NCBI GenBank assembly: GCA_013140465.1
Contig: JABFST010000389.1
Coordinates: 1 to 13,800, forward strand
Length of the DNA stretch: 13,800 nucleotides
Reading direction: 5' to 3'
From: Methylococcaceae bacterium
GTDB lineage: Bacteria; Pseudomonadota; Gammaproteobacteria; Methylococcales; Methylomonadaceae
The notes below the pieces were generated by a model, which saw only the letters and a list, made by a program, of their open reading frames with translations, did not search any database and had not been told where the DNA came from. Shown one piece after another: positions 1-6,984 of this stretch. How positions within the stretch are numbered: the stretch's first letter is position 1; every line of letters begins with the position of its first letter. The position numbers and the translations under genes were made by a program.

Positions 1-1457
1 CTAGTCAGCTGCTCGTTGATATCCCACACCAATGCCGCCCTAGGATTGACCGTACCGCCAAAATCAGAGTAGTCATCATAGCGTATACCTGCGGTCAACA
101 ACCAATCGTTGGCAAACTGCCACTCATCCTGCGCAACAATAGACCAGATCGTCCTTTTGGTATCCGCCAAATAGGCCAAGGGCGTACCCGTAACATTGGT
201 CAAGGTGCCGTCCACTACAGGTTGGCTACCATCAATAATGGTAGGGCCGTAATTACGGCTATCGTTGGTAACGATGCCCTCATAACGGAAACCCGCACTT
301 AAGCGCAAACTATGGTTTTGCAAACCCGTGTAAACAGAACTGAGTTCAATAGAAGGGACTTTTTGCGCCCGGCCTAAATTAAGATTGTAGCCATTAGGGA
401 ACGACACTATTTGATAGCCTGGTGCCAAAGAGAAATTACCATCAGGGCCTATAGGCAACTTCGCATTCTCAGGAAAAAGCTGCAACTGGGCCTGCAAATC
501 GTTATAGAGATAACTGGCATGAGCCGACAGCTCCCAATCTTCCAACCAATCTTCTGTGGAAAAACGTACATCACCCATGTATTGCTCGCCATTTACCACG
601 CCATTGGGTTCTAATGAGCCCCCAGAACCTGCACGCGTCCCAGCATCAATTGAGTTGAACGCCCAAAAACCAATATCCCAATGCTTGCGCTGCAAATTAA
701 GATGCCCATTAAGCGTTTCAAAGCGGGTGTTTAGTGAACCCGGAGCTTGTGAGGCATGTGTTCCCAATATCCTATCAATACTAGATTGAACGTCGGTTTT
801 GACAATGCGACCATCATCACCTTGAGTATGTTGGTACTGTAAACTACTCGCAATATCCCATCCGCCCAAGGTCGTGCTGTACTGTCCCCAACCGCTTTGG
901 GTACTATGATCGCCTATTCTGGCACCGACCACCTTGCCGTTAATGTCTTTGGCGTTTTTGGTGATGATATTGATAACCCCTGCAAAAGCATCAGCACCGT
1001 ATAATGCTGAACCTGGGCCACGGATAACTTCAACGCGTTGGATGTTTTCTATGGGCATCTCTAGCCCAGGCATGAGTGTACTTTGAAAAGGCGTGGTTAT
1101 GCGCGTGCCATTAAGCAACATTAACACTTGTGAATTTGCCGCATTGCTGATGCCGCGCATAGTGTAAGAATAATCGTAGTTATTATCTTGGAGACTGGCA
1201 TGAACCCCTGGGACGGTTTCCAAAATCTCATGCAGCTCCGTTGCCCCCATCGCTTTTATTTGCTCTGCTGTCACCACGCTAATCATAGCCGCTGATCGGA
1301 AGATCGGTTTTGAGGTGCCACTCGCAATTGCAGACACAGGAATGTCACCCAATTGGTCTAAGGACAAGTCCATTAAGTCTTCAGCACTGCTGGCATTTGT
1401 GGCTAGGCAGCTTAATGTTACCAAGCAGCCAATTGTTGTGGCTAATTTCACTTTCAT
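1..1457 (-). CDS. TonB-dependent outer-membrane receptor, N-terminal 485 residues (runs off left edge)
   Basis: The reverse strand is open from an ATG at 1457 to the window edge with no stop, so the C-terminal part of the barrel is missing. Residues 1-25 form a signal peptide (MKVKLATTIG start, cleavage likely after NASSA). A possible TonB-box-like stretch lies near residues 36-45 (LGDIPVSAIA). The plug domain follows, with the hallmark RVEVIRGPGSALYGADAF (141-158) and GVINIIT (160-166), then barrel strands with alternating aromatic and polar residues (for example LTAGIRYDDYSDFGG). Such receptors bind a scarce ligand (siderophore, cobalamin, other) and import it with energy from TonB-ExbB-ExbD; the ligand cannot be told from this sequence. 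The start lacks a Shine-Dalgarno sequence but is the only in-frame start that gives a clean signal peptide. It lies downstream of, and in the same direction as, the yfiR/GGDEF-EAL pair, after a 363 bp leader. Confidence 0.93.
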   Translation of the reverse strand, partial: MKVKLATTIGCLVTLSCLATNASSAEDLMDLSLDQLGDIPVSAIASGTSKPIFRSAAMISVVTAEQIKAMGATELHEILETVPGVHASLQDNNYDYSYTMRGISNAANSQVLMLLNGTRITTPFQSTLMPGLEMPIENIQRVEVIRGPGSALYGADAFAGVINIITKNAKDINGKVVGARIGDHSTQSGWGQYSTTLGGWDIASSLQYQHTQGDDGRIVKTDVQSSIDRILGTHASQAPGSLNTRFETLNGHLNLQRKHWDIGFWAFNSIDAGTRAGSGGSLEPNGVVNGEQYMGDVRFSTEDWLEDWELSAHASYLYNDLQAQLQLFPENAKLPIGPDGNFSLAPGYQIVSFPNGYNLNLGRAQKVPSIELSSVYTGLQNHSLRLSAGFRYEGIVTNDSRNYGPTIIDGSQPVVDGTLTNVTGTPLAYLADTKRTIWSIVAQDEWQFANDWLLTAGIRYDDYSDFGGTVNPRAALVWDINEQLT

Positions 1458-1513
1458 TTTGATGGCATCACAAAATATTTTATTAGCGTAAATTGATGGG
1501 GGAATACGATTCT

Positions 1514-1532
1514 GCAAGCCACCAAAGCTTGC
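1514..1532 (-). repeat. Inverted repeat (6 bp arms, 7-base loop) in the receptor leader
   Basis: GCAAGC and GCTTGC flank the loop CACCAAA (plus-strand reading). It lies directly after the attenuator-like hairpin and about 57 bases before the receptor start codon. It may be a second RNA hairpin or an operator; the sequence gives no regulator identity. Confidence 0.35.
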
Positions 1533-1534
1533 GC

Positions 1535-1555
1535 AAAAAGGTTAAACCTAACCTT
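1535..1555 (-). terminator. Possible attenuator hairpin in the receptor leader
   Basis: Read on the minus strand, AAGGTTA-GGTT-TAACCTT forms a perfect 7 bp stem with a 4-base loop. Three more Ts follow, so the strand ends in TTTTT. The stem is AT-rich and the T-run short, so it would be a weak intrinsic terminator or attenuator about 80 bases upstream of the receptor ATG. It could equally be a chance hairpin. Confidence 0.3.
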
Positions 1556-1820
1556 ATAAACTATCTGGCATCTGTTACTTGTAGCGCAACAGGGCAGGAC
1601 TTGGCGAAACATAGCGATAAGACAATGACTCCCCAAACATAAGTCTCTGTCTAAAGGTAATATTAACTGCTTAAATCGGTATATGCAAACGCGTACACTT
1701 GATATTTGCCCACTTGCTTTAGGCCACTCTAGCGGTCAGCACATCGTTCGATTTTTGGTAAGCGTATTATTTCCCTGCATAGCATAGTAACAATACTTTG
1801 CAGACCTCTACGATAAGCGT

Positions 1821-4217
1821 TTACTTTGGAAAAGGCTTAATGAGCCTCAGTTCCTCCAACGGCACGGGCTTTCCAATGCCATAGCCTTGGGCGTAATCCA
1901 CGCCTAACTCAGCCAACAAATCAAAAATCTGTTCATTTTCAACAAATTCGGCAATCGTCTTTTTGCCCATGATATGCCCAACTTCATTAATGGCCCTGAC
2001 CATCGCCAAATCCACTTTGTCATCGACAATATCTTTCACGAACAAGCCATCAATTTTAAGAAAATCGACGGGCAGGTTTTTTAAGTACGCAAACGAGGAC
2101 AAACCACTGCCAAAATCATCCAAAGAAAACTTACAGCCACACTCCCTTAAATGGCTAATGAACTTAGTCGCATACGATAAGTTAGCAATAGCGGCGGTCT
2201 CGGTAATCTCAAAACAAATCTTTTGGGGGGGAATTTGCCACAAGCCAAGCTGTTCGGTGATAAACCCTAACATCGACTCGTCAGACAGCGACACGCCGGA
2301 CAAATTAACGGAACAAAGCGAAAGATTATCTAAAAACCCTGGCTTTTGGGCTATCCACTCAAACAAATGGCCTATGACTGATCGGTCTAATGCTGCCGCA
2401 AGATTATAACGCTCTGCAGATGACAAAAACGCACCCGGCGGAATGATATAACCCTTGTCATCACGGTATCGGACTAAGGTTTCAAAATGCAGCCCCTCAT
2501 CCTGTATAGTAAACGGCACAATCGGCTGCCCATACAGGCAAAAGCGGTTTTGCTCCAAGCCCCGCTGTATCCTTGACACCCACTGCATTTCCCCATGCCG
2601 TTGCGCAAGTTCTTCATCATCGGGGCGGTACACATGCACGCGGTTACGGCCCTTATCTTTTGCCGCATAACAGGCAGCATCGGCTTCTTTAAGCAGTTCC
2701 ACGGCGTTGCCGCTAGTAGCGTTGATCGATGCCACACCAATGCTCACGCCGACGGTAAAGCTTTTGTCTTCCCAAGCGAACTGAAAATCACCGACCATGT
2801 CACGGATTTTTTCGCACGCCATAAACGCCTCTTTTAATGCGCAGTGGTACATCAGCACACCAAATTCGTCGCCGCCCAAACGCGCGACAAAATCATGCCG
2901 CCGCAAATTTCTTTTCAGCAAATCGCCCAATTGCCGCAGCAACTCATCGCCGGCAAGATGCCCGCAAGTGTCATTGACGACCTTAAACTGGTCCAAATCC
3001 AGATAACATAAAGCATGTTCTTCGGTTCTTGCCTCCCGCACAATCACAACGAGATCATTAATCTTCCGGTCGAACTCACTGCGGTTCGCCAAACCCGTCA
3101 AGGCATCATGGCTAGATTGGTAAGCGATTTGCTCGCTCAAGTCATGGGTTTCGGTGACATCCTCACAAACCAACAGCAAACTGCTTTGCCAATGTTCATT
3201 CTCGAATGATTTTGCCGTCGCCCGCACCCAAATAATGCGCCCATTAAAACACACTTGCCTAAGTTCTTGTTTATGGACAATAAGCGGGTTCGCCAAACAA
3301 TTGTCAAGCAAGCCTTGCATAATAGGCAGGTCGTCAGGGTGGATAAAATGAAAAATCAGGCACTCATGCAACTCATCAACCGATACCCCCAACTGTTTTG
3401 CGCCTGTGCGGTTCACCGACAAAATAAGCCCGGCCTCGGACAGGTTAAAAACCATCGTCGGGTTATCGTCGTACAAGGCCAAATAGCGGTTTTTGGCACG
3501 CGTTAAGGATTGGTTCTGGGTTTCGACCGTGCTAATCAAATCATTAAAGGCATCCACCAAGACACCCAGCTCGTCATGGTTGATTTTGACCGCGCGCAAA
3601 GCATAATCCTTGCTGTCACTAATGGCTTTAACTGTGCCGACCAGTTTTTTGATGGGTAAAGAAATCAGGCTTAATAAGGGCGCCGACAGAAAAAACGTCA
3701 GTATGGATACGCCGACCAAAACCAAAAACAACAGCCCTGTAAACTGCACTTTGCGCCAATAGGCTTGGGTAAAATCGGCATGGATATACACCGTACCCAA
3801 CATATCGGCATCCACCACGATGGGCTGGACCACCAATAAATGCACCGATTCAAAGCGGGTTTTTTCATCTTTAACGACAGGCGGACACACCAGTGCGGCA
3901 TTCTTTTGTTTCAACAGCTGGGCAAACACCGCCCCTTGCGCATCATAAAGGCAAGCGGCCTGTACTTCGGGCAGCGTGTTGAGTACCCCCAAGTTTTCAT
4001 TTGCCAACTCCATGTCATGAAACATCATCGCAGCCGTACTGCGGTTGCCTATAATAGTGGCCAAGGTGGACAAGTCATCACGCGTATTTTTTTGGAACTC
4101 CCCGATTTCCAACACTATCAAAAACAAGCCCGCAAATAACAGCGAGATCACTCCAGGAAAAATCAAGGTCAACAGCAATTTGTTTTTAATTGACAGATTA
4201 CCAATCTTATTGATCAT
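1821..4217 (-). CDS. CHASE8-HAMP-PAS-GGDEF-EAL membrane c-di-GMP enzyme (YfiN-like N-terminus)
   Basis: A 798-residue inner-membrane protein predicted to make and/or break down c-di-GMP. The order is: transmembrane helix ~14-38; periplasmic CHASE8-type sensor ~40-155 (GNRSTAAMMF, LPEVQAACLYD); second helix ~158-185; HAMP ~186-238; PAS ~245-355; GGDEF ~365-530; EAL ~545-795. The GGDEF active site is intact (RLGGDEFG, 446-453) and is preceded at the right distance by the inhibitory-site motif RRHD (439-442). The EAL signature reads ETL (579-581), but the other catalytic positions are present: N638, E670, DDFGSG 700-705, K721/D723, E757 and QG 777-778. CHASE8 plus HAMP plus GGDEF is the layout of YfiN/TpbB, which YfiR holds inactive; here PAS and EAL are added. 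A strong ribosome site (GGGAG, 7 bases before ATG) lies inside yfiR, and the two genes overlap by 11 bp. The net direction of activity is not predictable from sequence. Confidence 0.95.
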   Translation of the reverse strand: MINKIGNLSIKNKLLLTLIFPGVISLLFAGLFLIVLEIGEFQKNTRDDLSTLATIIGNRSTAAMMFHDMELANENLGVLNTLPEVQAACLYDAQGAVFAQLLKQKNAALVCPPVVKDEKTRFESVHLLVVQPIVVDADMLGTVYIHADFTQAYWRKVQFTGLLFLVLVGVSILTFFLSAPLLSLISLPIKKLVGTVKAISDSKDYALRAVKINHDELGVLVDAFNDLISTVETQNQSLTRAKNRYLALYDDNPTMVFNLSEAGLILSVNRTGAKQLGVSVDELHECLIFHFIHPDDLPIMQGLLDNCLANPLIVHKQELRQVCFNGRIIWVRATAKSFENEHWQSSLLLVCEDVTETHDLSEQIAYQSSHDALTGLANRSEFDRKINDLVVIVREARTEEHALCYLDLDQFKVVNDTCGHLAGDELLRQLGDLLKRNLRRHDFVARLGGDEFGVLMYHCALKEAFMACEKIRDMVGDFQFAWEDKSFTVGVSIGVASINATSGNAVELLKEADAACYAAKDKGRNRVHVYRPDDEELAQRHGEMQWVSRIQRGLEQNRFCLYGQPIVPFTIQDEGLHFETLVRYRDDKGYIIPPGAFLSSAERYNLAAALDRSVIGHLFEWIAQKPGFLDNLSLCSVNLSGVSLSDESMLGFITEQLGLWQIPPQKICFEITETAAIANLSYATKFISHLRECGCKFSLDDFGSGLSSFAYLKNLPVDFLKIDGLFVKDIVDDKVDLAMVRAINEVGHIMGKKTIAEFVENEQIFDLLAELGVDYAQGYGIGKPVPLEELRLIKPFPK

Positions 4218-4746
4218 GGCTTTCTCCCATCACGCTATCGGCGACTTCCAATAATTTTGCACTAATCCTCAAGCCCCCTTGTTTTATGTTATCCAAGTTA
4301 ATTTGCAACTTAATCTTACCTTGCTTCGTCACAAAGCCGATCATGCCGCCACGCTCAATAAAATCGTCTTTATCGCCTACGACCAAGGTATTGCTTAATC
4401 CCTTGTTAGCCGCCAATTTGTTGTTAAGCGTGGCGCTGACAAACAAAATATGGCAATGCGGGCCATTCTCGTCAACACCCCTAAAATCTTCCAGCCGCAA
4501 CAACTTGATGGCACGCCCGGCGACTGTGCGTTGCTCGATAGGGTCTATCAAGTCACCAAATGGGTCACTGCCAACAATGCAGACATTAAAGGTTTCGGTA
4601 TCATCCGCAGACCAAGTGATAAATTTAGTAAAGTTATACAAATAACCCGCTTTTATTTTGTACTCAACCGACGCGCCATCATCCGCATACACAGCAAACG
4701 GCATCCACAAACAACCTAAAAAGCATAAGGCGCAGATAGTTTTCAT
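4207..4746 (-). CDS. yfiR: YfiR family periplasmic protein (DUF4154)
   Basis: Periplasmic partner of a membrane diguanylate cyclase. In Pseudomonas and E. coli, YfiR binds the periplasmic domain of YfiN and keeps it off until envelope stress or redox change relieves the block. The frame is open from 4800, but I chose the ATG at 4746 because it gives a compact signal peptide (MKTICALCFLGCLW...AVYA, cut near residue 21) and a 179-residue protein; the longer form would carry an 18-residue extension. Neither start has a clear Shine-Dalgarno sequence. Family features: VEYKIKAGYLYNFTKFITW after the signal (27-45), NVCIVGSDPFG (54-64), HCHILFVS (97-104), and a C-terminal GMIGFV...KIKLQIN...LRISAKLLEVA stretch. 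The mature part holds two cysteines, C56 and C98. The gene overlaps the GGDEF-EAL gene by 11 bp, supporting a working pair. Confidence 0.92.
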   Translation of the reverse strand: MKTICALCFLGCLWMPFAVYADDGASVEYKIKAGYLYNFTKFITWSADDTETFNVCIVGSDPFGDLIDPIEQRTVAGRAIKLLRLEDFRGVDENGPHCHILFVSATLNNKLAANKGLSNTLVVGDKDDFIERGGMIGFVTKQGKIKLQINLDNIKQGGLRISAKLLEVADSVMGESHDQ

Positions 4747-4827
4747 GGCTTTATCTGGAGCGCGTTGCCAAATGCACAGTAACCGCACAATACCCTGCAT
4801 CTTGTTGTTTAATAAAGCCCATCACGT

Positions 4828-6153
4828 TCAACCTATGGCGGACATACAATCATTGCCAAAAAACTGCCGCAACACCCGAATCATATACGCGTGGTCCAAT
4901 ACACCCGCACTTTCACGAATACTGTGCATAGCCCACAAAGGGCTGCCGACATCGACAGAACGTATCCCTAACTTTGCCGAGCTTATCGGCCCTATCGTGC
5001 TGCCGCACGCCAAATCACTACGGTGTGAGTAGGTCTGATAAGGCACTCCCGCTTGTTCACAACAATTGATAAACACCGCTTGGGACACGCTTTCGGTGCT
5101 GTAGCGGTGATTGGCGTTGACTTTAATCACGGGGCCTTGGTTGATGGACACTTTGTGGTCGGGGTCGTAGGCCATAGGAAAATTAGGCTGGTAGGCATGG
5201 GCCATGTCGGCGCTGACCATAAAACTGCGCGCCAAGGTGCGGACATACGCGTCCCCGTCAGGCGTTGCCGCCAACACAATGCGCTGCAAAACATCCCCCA
5301 AGAAACTGCCGTCAGCACCGTTACTGCTTTCACTGCCGACTTCTTCATGGTCAAACAAGGCACACACTAAAGTCCCTTCCGCCGCCAAAACGGTTGCGTC
5401 CAACAAAGCATAAAGGGCGGCATGGCAAGATGCCAAATTGTCCAATTGGCTATCGGCGTAAAACTCCTTGTTTGCTCCCCAAAACTGGCCTTTTTGGGTA
5501 TCGTATACCGCTAAATCCCAAGCCATGATACGGCTGGCGGTAGCGGGCAATTGCGTGTGCAACAAATCGGCAAATACCGTCGCTGGCAAACTATCCGCCA
5601 CGGCTGTAGACAAAATCAGCGGCAACTCATTTTGTTTATGAAACTTTAAGCCCTCGTCATTGACCGTCCTGTTCATGTGTATCGCCAAATTGGGCAAACG
5701 CAACAACGGCTGTGCAAAGGCGACCAATTGGCTGGCAATCGTATTGTCGGCACCCTTAAAAGCCACCCGCCCCGCAAGGCTTAAATCCCTATCGGCAAAA
5801 GTAGCCAAAATCGGCCCGCCATAGACTTCAACCGCCGTGCGCAATAAACCGTCCGCCGCATTCAGGGCATTGGGTTTAATCCTTAAGCCGGGCGAGTCAG
5901 TATGTGCGCCAACAATTTTGAAGCCCGTGTCTAGCAAAAGCTGTTGCCCGACAACAAAAACTACGATAGACGAACCATCGCGCACCACATAATATCGGCC
6001 ACCCGGACACAAATCCCAAGCTGCCGTTTCTTCTAGCCTAACAAAGCCATGCGCTGCCAAACGGGCTTCTGCCGTCGCCACGACATGCCAAGGGCTAGGG
6101 CTGGCATCAATAAAGTCCAGCAAATCTTGTACTGGCTGTAAGGCATCCATCAT
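4828..6153 (-). CDS. apeB: M18 family aminopeptidase
   Basis: A 441-residue cytosolic metallo-aminopeptidase of the aspartyl-aminopeptidase (M18) family, which removes N-terminal residues, usually acidic or neutral, using two metal ions. The length is normal for the bacterial members. Metal-ligand motifs are all visible: [13 protein letters not shown] (H84, D86), QLDNLASC (D238), FDHEEVGS (E270/E271), SADMAHA (D316) and the C-terminal [10 protein letters not shown] (H410). [13 protein letters not shown] (273-285) is also typical. The start codon ATGATG overlaps the msrB stop (shared ATGA), so the two are translated as a pair. The next gene, yfiR, starts 27-81 bp downstream with no obvious terminator between, so the transcript may continue into the c-di-GMP genes. 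This apeB is unrelated to the aryl-polyene ape genes at the other end of the window. Confidence 0.95.
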   Translation of the reverse strand: MMDALQPVQDLLDFIDASPSPWHVVATAEARLAAHGFVRLEETAAWDLCPGGRYYVVRDGSSIVVFVVGQQLLLDTGFKIVGAHTDSPGLRIKPNALNAADGLLRTAVEVYGGPILATFADRDLSLAGRVAFKGADNTIASQLVAFAQPLLRLPNLAIHMNRTVNDEGLKFHKQNELPLILSTAVADSLPATVFADLLHTQLPATASRIMAWDLAVYDTQKGQFWGANKEFYADSQLDNLASCHAALYALLDATVLAAEGTLVCALFDHEEVGSESSNGADGSFLGDVLQRIVLAATPDGDAYVRTLARSFMVSADMAHAYQPNFPMAYDPDHKVSINQGPVIKVNANHRYSTESVSQAVFINCCEQAGVPYQTYSHRSDLACGSTIGPISSAKLGIRSVDVGSPLWAMHSIRESAGVLDHAYMIRVLRQFFGNDCMSAIG

Positions 6154-6545
6154 GCTTCTTTTAAGTCCAAGGCCGCAGAGTTAATACAATACCGCAAACC
6201 CGTCGGGGCTGGGCCATCTTCAAAAACATGCCCCAAATGGGCAGCGCAGACTTTACAGGTCACTTCCACCCGTTGCCGTCCATAACTGTGGTCGGCATGT
6301 TCGGTGACGCTGCCACCGGGTAGTTCCGCCCAAAAGCTGGGCCAACCTGAGCCGGAATCATATTTGGTGGTTGAAGCAAATAAAGGGCTGCCACAACAAA
6401 CACAATGATAAATGCCGTCTTTTTTGCAATCGGCATACTTGCCCGTAAACGGCGGCTCAGTCCCTTTTAAACGGCAAATGCTGTATTGTTCTGGCGTTAA
6501 TTTTTCTTGCCAAGGATCGGCAAGCTTGGTTTGTTTATCCGGCAT
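6150..6545 (-). CDS. msrB: Peptide-methionine (R)-S-oxide reductase
   Basis: Repairs oxidised proteins by reducing the R form of methionine sulfoxide. The 131-residue single-domain length is normal for MsrB. Visible motifs are [11 protein letters not shown] (27-37), the zinc site in two pairs (C48 and C51 in [11 protein letters not shown]97 and C100 in [13 protein letters not shown]), SGSGWPSF (64-71) and the catalytic cysteine C120 in [10 protein letters not shown]. No signal peptide is present, so it acts in the cytoplasm. It is the first gene of a minus-strand unit: AAGGGG lies just upstream of the ATG as ribosome site, a promoter-like pair lies at 6578-6605, and its stop overlaps the aminopeptidase start by 4 bp. 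Confidence 0.97.
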   Translation of the reverse strand: MPDKQTKLADPWQEKLTPEQYSICRLKGTEPPFTGKYADCKKDGIYHCVCCGSPLFASTTKYDSGSGWPSFWAELPGGSVTEHADHSYGRQRVEVTCKVCAAHLGHVFEDGPAPTGLRYCINSAALDLKEA

Positions 6546-6577
6546 TGGTCGCCCCTTGATTACACTACAAAATTAAC

Positions 6578-6605
6578 ATTGTACGCGATGAAATACGCTA
6601 CGCAA
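6578..6605 (-). promoter_or_regulatory. Sigma-70-type promoter for msrB-apeB
   Basis: On the minus strand TTGCGT (6600-6605) and TACAAT (6578-6583) are separated by 16 bases. TACAAT matches the -10 consensus at five of six positions; the -35 matches less well. Transcription would start near 6571, giving an msrB leader of about 25 bases with its ribosome site. Confidence 0.5.
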
Positions 6606-6738
6606 AAAAACCGACACCATGCAGGCAATTCTCATTATGGCTACATGAGCCGCCATTTCGGCAGCGATGCCAGGCAGGTTAGAACACATCAAGAATCCAG
6701 TGCCATGACGGCAGCTGCTGCATTTTGTAAGTGCTTGA

Positions 6739-6839
6739 TTTAGAATTGCCGTCACCTTGGGACTTCACAATCTTGTGACTGGACTGGGACATCCCTACTG
6801 ATATGACGGGCGAGTTAAACGCTTTAGAATTGCTGGCAC
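6739..6839 (+). repeat. Pair of 17-base direct repeats
   Basis: TTTAGAATTGCCGTCAC at 6739-6755 recurs as TTTAGAATTGCTGGCAC at 6823-6839, 15 of 17 positions identical, with starts 84 bases apart. The arrangement between two divergent genes could mark a repeated protein-binding site or an old local duplication; the bases between the copies do not extend the similarity visibly. Confidence 0.5.
6765..6778. repeat. Short inverted repeat TCACAA-TC-TTGTGA
   Basis: A perfect 6 bp inverted repeat with a 2-base centre, lying between the two 17-base direct repeats upstream of cca. Its size and symmetry suit a dimeric regulator site. It is not the CRP arrangement (TGTGA-N6-TCACA), because the half sites point the other way. 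Confidence 0.35.
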
Positions 6840-6935
6840 GATGCGCATCTTATTCTAATTAGACACACTGGGCCTAGTTGCGCATAGCCACCCGCTTAAA
6901 CGAAATTAATGCTCGCCCCGCCCACCGCGCAGGGC

Positions 6936-6954
6936 TTGTGCTATGCTAGCACAA
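6936..6954. repeat. 8 bp inverted repeat in the cca leader
   Basis: TTGTGCTA-TGC-TAGCACAA is a perfect inverted repeat with 8 bp arms and a 3-base centre, ending 30 bases before the cca start chosen here. It could be an operator or an RNA hairpin ahead of the gene. It also contains the upstream in-frame ATG (6943), another reason to prefer the downstream start. Confidence 0.45.
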
Positions 6955-6984
6955 CTATTTAAACATCTTCTGGGTAAAAATTTT

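Larger units (their letters stand above)
1458..1820 (-). other. 363 bp leader/intergenic region between the GGDEF-EAL gene and the TonB receptor
   Basis: No convincing gene lies here. On the minus strand it would be the 5' leader of the receptor. It holds two adjacent hairpins close to the receptor start (1538-1555 and 1514-1532). It also holds an open frame of 60 codons from a TTG at 1636 whose TGA overlaps the receptor ATG. I looked for cobalamin and TPP riboswitch core motifs and did not find them. Weak promoter-like hexamers can be picked out but none is strong enough to call. Whether the receptor has its own promoter or is read through from the upstream genes cannot be settled by eye. 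Confidence 0.5.
6606..6935. other. Intergenic region between divergent msrB and cca
   Basis: No gene is supported here; short open frames on both strands have no family features. The stretch holds a 17-base imperfect direct repeat (6739-6755 and 6823-6839), an inverted repeat TCACAA-TC-TTGTGA (6765-6778) and a small palindrome GGGACATCCC (6786-6795). The cca promoter must lie in this region or just after it, but no hexamer pair stands out: TAGACA followed 17 bases later by CATAGC near 6859-6887 is the best and is weak. Confidence 0.5.

Noticed and set aside
1458..1820. Cobalamin or TPP riboswitch ahead of the TonB receptor
   Set aside because: A stretch CTGCCC...ATGCCAG on the minus strand looked faintly similar, but the conserved B12-box and the TPP core (CTGAGA) are absent.
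1963..2409. 148-codon plus-strand frame
   Set aside because: It lies wholly antisense to the conserved EAL domain, so it is a shadow of real coding sequence.
6546..6560. Shared CGACCAAT bases before msrB and before the lipoprotein gene
   Set aside because: Both are short ribosome-site regions; eight shared bases at two sites is within chance.
6573..6755. 60-codon minus-strand frame upstream of msrB
   Set aside because: It overlaps the msrB promoter, has no family features, and its composition looks like chance translation.
6831..6850. Sigma-54 promoter (CTGGCAC) ahead of cca
   Set aside because: The GC of the -12 element is not at the required 10-base spacing from the GG of the -24 element.
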